Below, one piece after another: positions 33,129-42,748 of a DNA stretch of 43,778 nt. The notes below the pieces were generated by a model. It was not told the DNA's origin and made no database searches. It saw only the letters and a program-made list of their open reading frames with translations. The position numbers and the translations under genes were made by a program. The DNA lies in NCBI GenBank assembly GCA_002507425.1, contig DAZU01000114.1:701-44478 (forward strand), read 5' to 3'. Source of the stretch: Euryarchaeota archaeon UBA53. GTDB taxonomy: Archaea > Thermoplasmatota > Poseidoniia > Poseidoniales > Poseidoniaceae. Each line of letters starts with the position of its first letter. The stretch's first letter is position 1.

Positions 33129-35807
33129 CTAATGGTTATGAGGCTTGAAGGTAGCGTTTACTTTTGGTTTGTTAATGGTGAATAATGTGCGATATGATTC
33201 GACTGTTCCGTTCCAAATAGAAACTGCTATGTCTTGTATCAGTTTTACTGTTCCTCCACTACCCGAAAGCCTTGCCCCGTTGACAATTACTCCAATCACA
33301 CTTAATTCATGAACCAGAACTCCGAAAGCCAAATTGTCGTATAAATCTACTAACACTCCGTAAACTAATGCCAGTGTGATTGCAACAGAATAAACAATAT
33401 TCCACATCAAAACAGAGTTTGTTTTTCTTGAGTGGTTAATTAACTGAGAAATTAATCTAGGATCTTCACCCGGAACTAATACATCGGCTGCTTCTAGATT
33501 GGTTGATTCTCCACTGCCAATCGCAATTCCTACGTCCGAGGCTGCCATGGCAGCTGCATCATTAAATCCGTCTCCAATCATCATCGTGATGTGAGTCTTG
33601 GACCTTTCTTGCACCCACCTTACTTTTGCTTCAGGAGTCATATCTCCCCTTACTGCCGACTGTGGCATACCAATTTCTCTCGCCATATTATTGACCGCAT
33701 CTTGATTATCGCCCGATAGGATTTCTACATTAATACCCTGCTCATATAGAGTTTTTATTAACTCGGGACTGCCATCTCTTATGTCATCATGAATGAATGT
33801 AAATAATGCGACTGGTTTCCCTTCTTTTGTTAGTAAGCTTGCTCCATGTCCTTCTTTTTGCGCTTCTTTTAATGCGGTCAAAAGTTTCCCAGTTAGCATG
33901 GACTCATTTGCTCTAACAAAAGCGACATCTGCACCATTTAATTTGGCATATACCCCATCCTCTCCGTCGGTTATACTCGATACGTTCAGTGGCTGGATGT
34001 CTTCTTTCGAAGCATAGGATATAATTGACTGTGCGTATGGGTGATTAGACGAGGCCTCAATACCAGCAGCAAGCCCAATTGCAGATTCTCTTTTACGACC
34101 CCGAGATAGAGTAATTTTACCTATTCTAGGCTTCCCTGAGGTAAGTGTTCCTGTTTTGTCAATAAGGGCTAGATTGACTTTTGAAAGAGATTCCAACACA
34201 TCACCACCTCTTACAATCGTACCGTTTCTTGCTGCTCTAGCAAGACCTGCTGCATGGGGTATTGGTGAGGCCAATAATAAAGCACACGGGCAAGCAACTA
34301 CCCACAGAAGTAGTATCAGTTTTGGGTCTGCCCCAGGTTGAATCAACCATGCTAAGAAAGCGCCTATCAAAACAACAGGAATCCATATTGCAGTAAAACT
34401 TTCTATTGCCCCTTGTAATCGAGTAGGCTGTTCTTTGAATTCGTATACCTTGTCAATCAACCCTGACAATCTTGTATCATCTCCTACCGCCGTGACGTCA
34501 ATCTTTACAGGACCTCTTGCCAAAGTCAAACCTGCTTGCAATTCATCGCCCACAGCCACCTCAACTGGTACGGACTCACCAGTAAGTGGGGCTCGATTTA
34601 TTGAACCAGATCCAGAAATAATAACACCATCAGCAGGAATTAATTCTCCGCTGCGAATTTCTAGATGGTCCCCTTTGATGACTAAGCCAATTGGAATTTC
34701 CTCACCTGTAAATGTATTGAATGCTTCAGGGGTTATGGGCTGGGGGGTGCTAACAATACTAAATCCTCCACTGAACTTTTTTGATACTCTCCTTGCCATA
34801 CGTGGTATACGATCTAAGCCACCTTGCATTGCCTTCCTAGATTTTACTAACCCCTCTTCCTTCATATGTTCTGTCCAAGCTACCAGAATGATAACCATTA
34901 GAGCCTCACTCCAAGCCTCTAGTATGGAAGCTCCAATAACCGCAAGTGATGTTAATAATTGGAATACAAGTTGGCGATTTTTTACAGAAGCCCAAGCCTG
35001 GTTCATCATCTTGTAACCTCCGAGTAATACTCCGCTTAACCCGAAGGCTCCAACTAACCACCTGTTACCTGAAAGGGACTCGGAAATAATTACTAAAACC
35101 AACATTACAAAAGAAAACCCGGCTCCTATCATCCTCCATTGCGAAGGAAGAATTCTTTTTCCTGTTTCTTCTTTCAATTCATAATTCCCACCGATTATTT
35201 GTTTCAAAGCGTCTTCCATTACTATACGTAGGTCATTGGCGGGTTCTGGTAGCATTTGTAAGATAATTTCCCCTTGCTTGTTAACCTTGCAATCCAGAAC
35301 ACCTGGCTGCCGTTTGAATATCCTTGGTAACCGTTTGATAGTAACTGAATGACGACTAGCGACATCTGATGCTTTTACACCTGATATCTGCATGTAAGGA
35401 AGGTTCGGAGGATTACCTAGAGAGCTAAGAATTGCAGAAGCTTCTGAGGCACTGCCTTTCTCAAAATTTACGTCTAAAGTCACAGTACCCTCAGTAGCAC
35501 TAATCATTGATCTATCTACTTGTGGGAGACGATTCAATGCACTCATCGCTTTGTACGCACAATCCGGACAATCCATGTCTTCAATTGGCCACATAACTGT
35601 ATAATTTCCCGCAAATTCTTCGACAATTGTCATATCAACTACTTCAGCATCTATTGTATTGCTTGACTGCGTAGGGTATGATCCAGATGATTGTAGGTTG
35701 ATAGGAACTGGCTTACTAGACGATTTCTGAGGTTTTTCCATCTCAGAGGATTCATCGTCCTCGAGGGATAAGAATTCAGACGAATCTTCCTGCACAAACC
35801 CATGCAA
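33129..35807 (-). CDS. heavy-metal-translocating P1B-type ATPase
   Basis: 892 residues from TTG 35807 (GTG 35795 and ATG 35741 are alternatives). A Ser/Glu-rich head leads to a heavy-metal domain with MDCPDC (Cys80/Cys83) and a second, degenerate domain. The core has TGES (409-412), CPC in TM6 (506-508), the phosphorylated Asp550 in DKTGT, SNHPYAQ (the HP motif) and GDGFNDAAAMA. TM6 reads CPCALLLASPIPH, and the last transmembrane region has HELSVIGVIVNGARL. These fit the Zn/Cd/Co side better than the Cu CopA type (which carries CPCALGLATP). It exports a metal ion across the cell membrane. The ArsR-like gene follows in the same operon. Confidence 0.95.
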   Translation of the reverse strand: MHGFVQEDSSEFLSLEDDESSEMEKPQKSSSKPVPINLQSSGSYPTQSSNTIDAEVVDMTIVEEFAGNYTVMWPIEDMDCPDCAYKAMSALNRLPQVDRSMISATEGTVTLDVNFEKGSASEASAILSSLGNPPNLPYMQISGVKASDVASRHSVTIKRLPRIFKRQPGVLDCKVNKQGEIILQMLPEPANDLRIVMEDALKQIIGGNYELKEETGKRILPSQWRMIGAGFSFVMLVLVIISESLSGNRWLVGAFGLSGVLLGGYKMMNQAWASVKNRQLVFQLLTSLAVIGASILEAWSEALMVIILVAWTEHMKEEGLVKSRKAMQGGLDRIPRMARRVSKKFSGGFSIVSTPQPITPEAFNTFTGEEIPIGLVIKGDHLEIRSGELIPADGVIISGSGSINRAPLTGESVPVEVAVGDELQAGLTLARGPVKIDVTAVGDDTRLSGLIDKVYEFKEQPTRLQGAIESFTAIWIPVVLIGAFLAWLIQPGADPKLILLLWVVACPCALLLASPIPHAAGLARAARNGTIVRGGDVLESLSKVNLALIDKTGTLTSGKPRIGKITLSRGRKRESAIGLAAGIEASSNHPYAQSIISYASKEDIQPLNVSSITDGEDGVYAKLNGADVAFVRANESMLTGKLLTALKEAQKEGHGASLLTKEGKPVALFTFIHDDIRDGSPELIKTLYEQGINVEILSGDNQDAVNNMAREIGMPQSAVRGDMTPEAKVRWVQERSKTHITMMIGDGFNDAAAMAASDVGIAIGSGESTNLEAADVLVPGEDPRLISQLINHSRKTNSVLMWNIVYSVAITLALVYGVLVDLYDNLAFGVLVHELSVIGVIVNGARLSGSGGTVKLIQDIAVSIWNGTVESYRTLFTINKPKVNATFKPHNH

Positions 35808-35870
35808 TTATTCATCGATGATGAATGCTCGCATAGTAAGCGTATTGAACAACAACCCCGAGGGATTTCC

Positions 35871-36593
35871 ATGAAGTGGTTACCAGATAATTGGAAACCT
35901 AAAGCAATCGCTGTTGACATAGACGGAACTATCACAGATTCAAACAAGAAGATCCATCTCGGCGCAATCAAGGCACTGCGAGAATTAGAGGATGCCGGAA
36001 TTCCCATAATTTTAGCAACTGGTAATGTTAGAGGTTTAACATATGGGCTATGGCGGTTTATTGGTGCGAGTGGGCCAATGGTTTGTGAAAACGGAGGAGT
36101 TGTTTGGCACCCTAATTGGGGAAAGCCAATAGTTAGAGCGAGTGGAGAGCGCGCCAAAGAAGCTGCAAACTACCTTTCAACAGTTGTAAACATAGATGCT
36201 GATGGGATACACACAAATGATTGGCGAGAGTCTGAATGGTGCTTGTTCCCTGATGAAGACTTGATTTCGATAACTAGATGTATCGAAGAAAGTGAATATA
36301 GCGATTTATCGGTAGTGAAGACGGGGTTTGCTATTCACCTTATGGAGCCACACTTAGATAAGGGCTCAGGCCTCAAGATAGCATTAGAAAAAATGGGCTT
36401 GTCTGCTGAAGAGATCTTAGCGGTAGGAGATGCTCCCAACGACATACCAATGTTTGCGATTGTAGGTCACAGCGTAGCTGTTGGAGGATGTTTCAAAGAT
36501 TTGGCAGACGTAGCTGACGTGGTTTCTCCATATCCGCACGGTGACACATTTAGACCCCTAGTAAACGCAATCCTCCGTGACATAGGTTACTGA
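35871..36593 (+). CDS. phosphoglycolate phosphatase (archaeal HAD type)
   Basis: About 240 residues from ATG 35871 (MKWLPDNW). The frame is open upstream, but that part overlaps the divergent ATPase gene. HAD motifs: VDIDGTITD (Asp16, Asp18), LATGN for motif II, KGSGLKIAL with the motif III Lys, and GDAPNDIPMF for motif IV. The cap is the C2-type of Thermoplasma TA0175-like enzymes, for which phosphoglycolate is the known substrate. It clears 2-phosphoglycolate, for example from DNA-repair or oxygenase side reactions. Confidence 0.9.
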   Translation: MKWLPDNWKPKAIAVDIDGTITDSNKKIHLGAIKALRELEDAGIPIILATGNVRGLTYGLWRFIGASGPMVCENGGVVWHPNWGKPIVRASGERAKEAANYLSTVVNIDADGIHTNDWRESEWCLFPDEDLISITRCIEESEYSDLSVVKTGFAIHLMEPHLDKGSGLKIALEKMGLSAEEILAVGDAPNDIPMFAIVGHSVAVGGCFKDLADVADVVSPYPHGDTFRPLVNAILRDIGY

Positions 36594-36614
36594 TATTCAT
36601 TAGGGAACTGGGAG

Positions 36615-36696
36615 TGCCGGAGGTAGGATTTGAACCTACGAAGCATTTCGCAGCGCATCTTGAGTGCGCCCCCTTTGACCACTCGGGTACTCCGGC
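36615..36696 (-). tRNA. tRNA-Leu (CAA)
   Basis: Read on the minus strand: acceptor GCCGGAG pairs with CTCCGGC, the anticodon stem GCGCA/TGCGC holds loop CTCAAGA with anticodon CAA, a long variable arm (TGCGAAATGCTTCG) marks a type II tRNA, and the T stem GTAGG/CCTAC closes loop TTCAAAT. Discriminator is A. Unlike the other two tRNAs here, no CCA is encoded. A TATA-like tttaatga lies about 20-25 bases upstream. Confidence 0.95.
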
Positions 36697-36724
36697 TTTG
36701 GTTGTCGGCTGAGTTCATTAAACA

Positions 36725-39700
36725 TCATTCTTCCTCATCATATTCATGATACTGATTCCGTCTGATATAGGCGATTATGAGAATAAGTGCTGAGACGAAA
36801 ACTGATAATACGGCGAGGGATAAGATGGTGCTTTGAGATGCAGCAGAGTCGTCAGATCGTTGTTTAATGTTAGATATTGGAATAATCACATTTTCATCAC
36901 CGTCGATTTGTATAAAGAGTCCCAAATCTCCGGTTTTCCAAGCTTCTATCTCAAATTTATGGACACTACTAGCGCCGGATTTCAATGAAATATTTACTGT
37001 TTCAAAACTTCTATTATTCTCTCCAAACAATGTCAGATTTGACATTCCATCCATGACTCCAATGTTGGTAACAGTGCACTGGATAGTGATTATATCTCCT
37101 ATTTCTGGACGATAAGGATTGGCAACTATCTCAGCAATTTCTGGCTCATATGCGATCCACCTTACAACGGTTTCAAACGGATTTGCCTGATTAGTACCAA
37201 CACCAACAGCCTCCCTTCCTGCGGCGTCTGTTGCTGTAAACCAGATAATAATTGAATCTCCTTTTTGTAAATTCAAAGATGTGTTCATATCTACATTTCC
37301 AGAGTATAAGCTTGAAGAATCACTTTGAAATTTCACAGGAATCGTATCGGTCCCTTCCGATCCATCTATTATACGTCCATTGTTTACAAATTTCCAATTT
37401 ATAGCCACAGAGGATAATGAAAAACCGGCGTCATCATGCAGTGTTACTTCAACGGGAACATTTTCCAATCCGTCCGAATCTATGCTCACTAAGTTCCCCG
37501 GTGCAAGAATAAGGGTTGGAGGAGCGTTGTCGATGAGTATATTCATTTCGTCCCCAGTTCTATTATGACTTGAAACGCCGTCAATTTCTGCTAGTAATTT
37601 TATCTGTGTTCCATAAAACGCTGAATCAATAACGAATCGATTAGTTGATTTACCATTTGCATTGAAATTCCCAACCATAGATGAAGTATCATTATTTCCA
37701 ATTAGTTCAATGGTATATGATGCACTAAACGGTAAATTTTCAGCCGGTATGTTCAAGCCCCTATGAAACGCACAAACCTCGATATCCACAGCATCCTGTG
37801 CATGGATGTATAGTATGTCGTCCACAAACTCTCCAAGAGGGGCGATTTTGTCTATTGCATCTAATATCTTAAGATCTAATCCCTGATAAAGTTGCCAAGA
37901 AAAAAGGCTGATTGAAGAAAATCCTTCCAACGGTGCATTCTCATCCCAAAAATTCAGAGATGGGGTTTTCATTCCTTCATCTATGTCATCGATTAAGTCC
38001 CACCTCAATTCAAATAAAATTTTTACATCCCAAGTATTTACCTGCCACCTCTTTGAGAGTTCAACTCTTGGGGATCTAATGAAACATCCAGAATCATATG
38101 ATATCTCTCCATTCCATGGGGTCCACTCAATATCACAATAACCATGATTTTTTGACAGATCAAGACTCACACGATCTATTGAATCAATACCGTTTTGGTC
38201 TGACAATGTAAAATTAAATTCATGGGTATTTCCTGACAGCAAAAATCCGTTGACCAGATTTAATCCAATAGAGTCTCCGTTCACAATTGTAGAATACCTA
38301 GGCTGAACATATACAGTTGCATAGGGATTTGTTGAATTACCGCCTTCTAATAATTGGTTTCCAGCAAGATCTTTGCCTTCTACATAGATATCTAAATACC
38401 CATCTTGTTGGTTTGGAAGAGGAATACTTGATTCATCGATAAGGGGTATGTCAATGACGACATCGGTTGAGTCGATTGGAATAAGAAAATCAATGGATTC
38501 CCACCCTCGGCCGCTTCGGTTGTACCACAATTGCATTGTAGCTGGTAGACCATTATCATCCTGTAAATGGAGTATTAGCGGTATATCTTGACCAGGATGC
38601 CAAACATGTCCATCAGCAGGCTGATTTCCACCAGGGGCTGCAATTTGTAATGATACAACCCTTGAGTTATTATCGTCAAAGATAAAACTCGCTCGTTGGA
38701 ATTGCGATGTTGCGTCACTCGCAGTATTTTGATTGTTATTACCAATATTAATCAACTTAGGAACTATGTAAACAAGTTCTCCACTGTCAAACACATACTC
38801 GGGAATTTCAATAGTCAAGTTGAATTTCCCATACCGATCTATGTTTGCGGAAAAGTTGGACAAAATATTTCCTTCAGATTGTAAAGATATTATGACATCG
38901 ACTTCGTTGGGCATAGGGTTATCGTTGTTTACCCCTGAATATCGTACCTCTCCCTGAATAACAACCTCGCTTGATGGTTTTACATTCAAAGGCCACAAAG
39001 GCTCACTTATGTCATGAAGAGGCCTATCTTGCGACCATGCTCTTAGAGAGATAACTTCGAGATCGTTCGTAGATGCGGCATATTGAGCATTCCCTGTAAT
39101 GCCTACTGCTGGACCAAGATACAGCCCCTCAGCATTAATTGCATATACCAACCAGTAAATTCTCGGATTGTCGTCTAACATCCAATTTGATTTTAAAGAC
39201 CAAGTTGCATTCATCCCATCCCAACTAGAGTTTTGCACATCTAGAGTAATTACACCCGCTCCTGAATTTTGGATAAAGCGTCCACCACTGTCCAAATTAT
39301 CAATAGTAATTTCCGCAAACGAATCTTGTTGTGAGTTGCTAGATGATAATACCAATTTCACAGATGATAGAGAAGGTGTATCTTTTAATGATTCGTGATG
39401 AGACACTGCAACTTGAGTTCGGCCCGGGATAAAGGTCTTGTTGGGAAGGGTTATCCATCGGTCTTCAATCGTTTTTTCGTAATCGACTTGCCCATCAAAG
39501 AAAACTCCGCCTCTGTCTGCTGAAATTTTTACCGATAGAACAGACATTGTTTGTTGATTTGGAATAAATAAATCGCTGAGTGATGAATTAATATCTATCG
39601 AATGTTCAAATCCAGAGATATAATTCAGGGAATACAGATTGAAAAAACTAGAGTTTGAAGATGTGAAGCGAATTTCCAATTCCGTCATTTGATGAGAAAA

Positions 39701-42688
39701 ACCATTGGCATGAATCTCAACATGATACTCACTGTATGATGCTAAACTTGATCCATTAGTTTCGAAGTTTATTCCTCCACGATAGCAATTGTAAGATACT
39801 GCGCAATTCCAGGATTGATTAGATAGGTTGCGAGAAGGTAGTAAGACCGAAAATGATAGATTATGATGATATTCAACCTTGAATCCGAGATTGTTGGAAA
39901 GATTTTGAGTGATTCCATCTACTTTTAGCGAATGCAGGCGGTTGGTGAGGTGGAAGTCTCCTTGCCAAGCCCAATCAACTTGACCATCTTCACCCAAATC
40001 TATGGATGGATTCAAAGGAGCTAAAAGTGTCACTGGCTCAATTTTTATCCATTCAAATATCTCACCTGATTCGATTTGAATCTCGATTGATATGTCTTGG
40101 GCGGGGCCGAATGGATTAGCCATGTTCTCTCCACACTCTGCTTCGTCTATGATAAAGCTAGATCCGAGGCTGCTACTCGGACTTGTCGGACCCAAGAATG
40201 GAACTTTCCCTGGGATAGATTTGATACGGGCGGAAATATTGCCAACACAGTCGAGATTCACACTGTCGAATGTCCTCCAATGAGGCAATTCGATTGTAAA
40301 TGTATATTCTGAATTTTGAGACACTGGTTGGTCTTGATCAAATATCCAACTGGGCAGATTATCGTCAGCAGCGCGCAACAAATCATGATTGAAATATTCG
40401 GTAATTCCGTGATGGAGTATTTTTACTCTAGGAGTTAAAGTCTCGTTATTTGAGCTGAAATAAAGTCTAAATCTCAACTCAGGATACTCCCATGCAGCGA
40501 CTTTTAGATTAAATGGTAATGTTTTATTTTGGTGTCCTTCGATGATATTTCCCGATGCGTCCAAAACATCAACTGTGAGATTAGTTCCATGGGGTTGTTC
40601 ATACAGGGATGTTAATCTAGCCCAGCCCGAATTACCGGCTGTTATTGGAGGACTGGTCCAAACGCCTTGCGACCTAAATCTGTCAATAACAATACCTGCA
40701 TCGTCAATGTACCACCCATCTTCCTCAACATATGTATCGGAGAAGAATGAAAATCGAATTCTTACATCATTGCCAGCAAGATGGGATATGTCACCGCTTA
40801 TCCTTGAAAAAGTGTGATTTAAGTTTGAATTACCGCAACCATTAGCAACGGTTGAACCGTCAAAAATTCCCATTCCATGGAATGGCGAATTCGGATTTAC
40901 TTGGGAAACTATCTCATAGAAACCTGTTATGTTTTGGCCAAAAGGTTGCCAGGTCAATCCATCATCTATTGAAGTAAAAATTGTTCCTCCATCCCAAGCA
41001 CTTTCTGTGCAAACCCAGTGGTTAAATGTTAATCTTGCAGTAGCATCAGATGGTATCTGATAGAGGGGTGAGACTAAGTGAGTATACACATTGTTTGTAT
41101 ATTGTCCTTCAAGGTTTATTCCCACACCGTTGTAACCACTCGGCCAAACCGAAGAATTTGGTCCGTATCCATCATCATTTTCGATTTCGCCTCTTTCCCA
41201 CTTTGATTCGCCTCGTACATGGTCAACTCGCCATCCTTCTGGCAAGCCTTGAATTTGATCGAATGTTTCTGATATTGCCCATGGTCCATTGTGACCACTC
41301 CAGTCTATGTAGGCCCAATCGTTGCTGCTTCCTGAGTTATACTGCAAATATTGGCTTGAGTTGTCTGTGAAATTTTGTAATAATCGAACCAGACTATTTT
41401 GTGTACCCATCGCTGACAAGACCTTGAGGTCATCAATCATTATGCCTTCCCAGCCATCAATACCACTACCTCCGTAATTTATTGACGAATCTGTTTGGAC
41501 TTGGAATTTCAAAAGGCTGCTAGGTGCATTAGGGTGTCCAACAATCCATGGAGGGAGCGGGTGGATTAGTTCTCTCCAACCATAGGATTGCTGTGTAAAT
41601 GTCGAACCTCCAGAGACTGTACTTTGGCCCGGAACACCAGGAAGAGGACTTATTACCGACCAAGTTGAGCCATTATCTTGAGAAATCATAACGTTTAGAT
41701 TGTCTGAATTTCCACCTTGGATATCCCAATTAGCCCAGTATGTAAGCTCTAATGGATTTGTTAATCCAGACAAGTCCACTGGTACCATAAGAGTCCCATT
41801 TGCATTACTCGAGTATTGTCCGGATGTATTACCATGAAACCATGCTCGAAGTGGTTCACCATCATTTGATAGGTTAAATGTATCAATAAACAAGCCTACA
41901 TCTGCGGATGAATTTTGTGAGGATTCAACATAGAACCTAAATCCAATCTCGTTAGCACTTTGTGAAATGTTGTCTAGTGAGTATTCCTGCCTTTGCCAAG
42001 TTTGACTGAATCCTGACCAATTATCAATAGAAACCCATGTTTGTCCATTATCTATGGAATATTCAAGGCCAAATTCGTCATCTGAATCAAAACTATTCCA
42101 TCTATCGAATGATAAAGAGAAATTTCTCACCACATCGGGAATTTCCCAAAACTGGGATCTCACGTATCCTGTTGTTCCAGGAGGTATCGTTCCATTACTA
42201 CCTGCTGCATAATCACCTGAGGTTGCGTTTTGCGGACCGTAATTCACAGAAGAAAGGTTAACTGGTATCCACAAGGAGTCACCCTGCGTGCTCCAAGAAC
42301 TAAACTGCGGAGTTATAGATTCAAAATCTGTCATCTCACCATATGTTGAAATCGGTGCTAAAGTAAGATCACCATTGGATGTCAAATATGATGTCCCATC
42401 TGAAATTCCTGAAGAAAATCCTCCCAAATCATATGCAGACCAGGATGAACCGTTATTTTGTGAAGGTATCCACTTTGGGGCTATACTGAACTGTGATCCA
42501 GTAATTGTTGAATTTGTAGGAATTTCAAACCCTTCATACGTGGAGTTAGAATGTGAAATACCTGCATCATCTGGAGAACTATCTGGGCCCTGCCATGTTG
42601 CAATGTCAGCCGCTGCCCATGGGGATAGGACCATCAAAACAGCAAGATAGATGGCTTGTCTGATCGGGTTCACCGAAGGTGAACTCAA
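36725..42688 (-). CDS. giant secreted surface protein (1987 residues) with C-terminal anchor
   Basis: Starts at TTG 42688 or GTG 42673; both give a signal peptide ending in SPWAAA. At least three jelly-roll-like modules of about 180-200 residues are seen in the N-terminal third, with units such as LEYSIDNGQTWVSI, NVMISQDNGSTWSVI and FTSIDDGLTWQPF. Each module ends in a DD-type strand (LFIDTFNL, IMIDDLKVL, WYIDDAGIVI), as in MAM- or immune-inhibitor-type modules. The middle and C-terminal parts are beta-rich, with Ig-like repeats and many N-x-S/T sites. A helix (ILSLAVLSVFVSALILIIAYI) and a charged YHEYDEEE tail end it. It shares a 60-base divergent gap with the GINS gene. No catalytic domain recognised. 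Confidence 0.92.
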   Translation of the reverse strand: MSSPSVNPIRQAIYLAVLMVLSPWAAADIATWQGPDSSPDDAGISHSNSTYEGFEIPTNSTITGSQFSIAPKWIPSQNNGSSWSAYDLGGFSSGISDGTSYLTSNGDLTLAPISTYGEMTDFESITPQFSSWSTQGDSLWIPVNLSSVNYGPQNATSGDYAAGSNGTIPPGTTGYVRSQFWEIPDVVRNFSLSFDRWNSFDSDDEFGLEYSIDNGQTWVSIDNWSGFSQTWQRQEYSLDNISQSANEIGFRFYVESSQNSSADVGLFIDTFNLSNDGEPLRAWFHGNTSGQYSSNANGTLMVPVDLSGLTNPLELTYWANWDIQGGNSDNLNVMISQDNGSTWSVISPLPGVPGQSTVSGGSTFTQQSYGWRELIHPLPPWIVGHPNAPSSLLKFQVQTDSSINYGGSGIDGWEGIMIDDLKVLSAMGTQNSLVRLLQNFTDNSSQYLQYNSGSSNDWAYIDWSGHNGPWAISETFDQIQGLPEGWRVDHVRGESKWERGEIENDDGYGPNSSVWPSGYNGVGINLEGQYTNNVYTHLVSPLYQIPSDATARLTFNHWVCTESAWDGGTIFTSIDDGLTWQPFGQNITGFYEIVSQVNPNSPFHGMGIFDGSTVANGCGNSNLNHTFSRISGDISHLAGNDVRIRFSFFSDTYVEEDGWYIDDAGIVIDRFRSQGVWTSPPITAGNSGWARLTSLYEQPHGTNLTVDVLDASGNIIEGHQNKTLPFNLKVAAWEYPELRFRLYFSSNNETLTPRVKILHHGITEYFNHDLLRAADDNLPSWIFDQDQPVSQNSEYTFTIELPHWRTFDSVNLDCVGNISARIKSIPGKVPFLGPTSPSSSLGSSFIIDEAECGENMANPFGPAQDISIEIQIESGEIFEWIKIEPVTLLAPLNPSIDLGEDGQVDWAWQGDFHLTNRLHSLKVDGITQNLSNNLGFKVEYHHNLSFSVLLPSRNLSNQSWNCAVSYNCYRGGINFETNGSSLASYSEYHVEIHANGFSHQMTELEIRFTSSNSSFFNLYSLNYISGFEHSIDINSSLSDLFIPNQQTMSVLSVKISADRGGVFFDGQVDYEKTIEDRWITLPNKTFIPGRTQVAVSHHESLKDTPSLSSVKLVLSSSNSQQDSFAEITIDNLDSGGRFIQNSGAGVITLDVQNSSWDGMNATWSLKSNWMLDDNPRIYWLVYAINAEGLYLGPAVGITGNAQYAASTNDLEVISLRAWSQDRPLHDISEPLWPLNVKPSSEVVIQGEVRYSGVNNDNPMPNEVDVIISLQSEGNILSNFSANIDRYGKFNLTIEIPEYVFDSGELVYIVPKLINIGNNNQNTASDATSQFQRASFIFDDNNSRVVSLQIAAPGGNQPADGHVWHPGQDIPLILHLQDDNGLPATMQLWYNRSGRGWESIDFLIPIDSTDVVIDIPLIDESSIPLPNQQDGYLDIYVEGKDLAGNQLLEGGNSTNPYATVYVQPRYSTIVNGDSIGLNLVNGFLLSGNTHEFNFTLSDQNGIDSIDRVSLDLSKNHGYCDIEWTPWNGEISYDSGCFIRSPRVELSKRWQVNTWDVKILFELRWDLIDDIDEGMKTPSLNFWDENAPLEGFSSISLFSWQLYQGLDLKILDAIDKIAPLGEFVDDILYIHAQDAVDIEVCAFHRGLNIPAENLPFSASYTIELIGNNDTSSMVGNFNANGKSTNRFVIDSAFYGTQIKLLAEIDGVSSHNRTGDEMNILIDNAPPTLILAPGNLVSIDSDGLENVPVEVTLHDDAGFSLSSVAINWKFVNNGRIIDGSEGTDTIPVKFQSDSSSLYSGNVDMNTSLNLQKGDSIIIWFTATDAAGREAVGVGTNQANPFETVVRWIAYEPEIAEIVANPYRPEIGDIITIQCTVTNIGVMDGMSNLTLFGENNRSFETVNISLKSGASSVHKFEIEAWKTGDLGLFIQIDGDENVIIPISNIKQRSDDSAASQSTILSLAVLSVFVSALILIIAYIRRNQYHEYDEEE

Positions 42689-42748
42689 GGTTTAGATGTT
42701 TGAATCTTCGTCTTGGTTGTATTGTAAAAACAATTGAAGGGTTGATAG

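Noticed and set aside
34435..35016. 193-codon frame antisense to the P1B ATPase
   Set aside because: Shadow of a conserved gene; composition typical of a complement frame.
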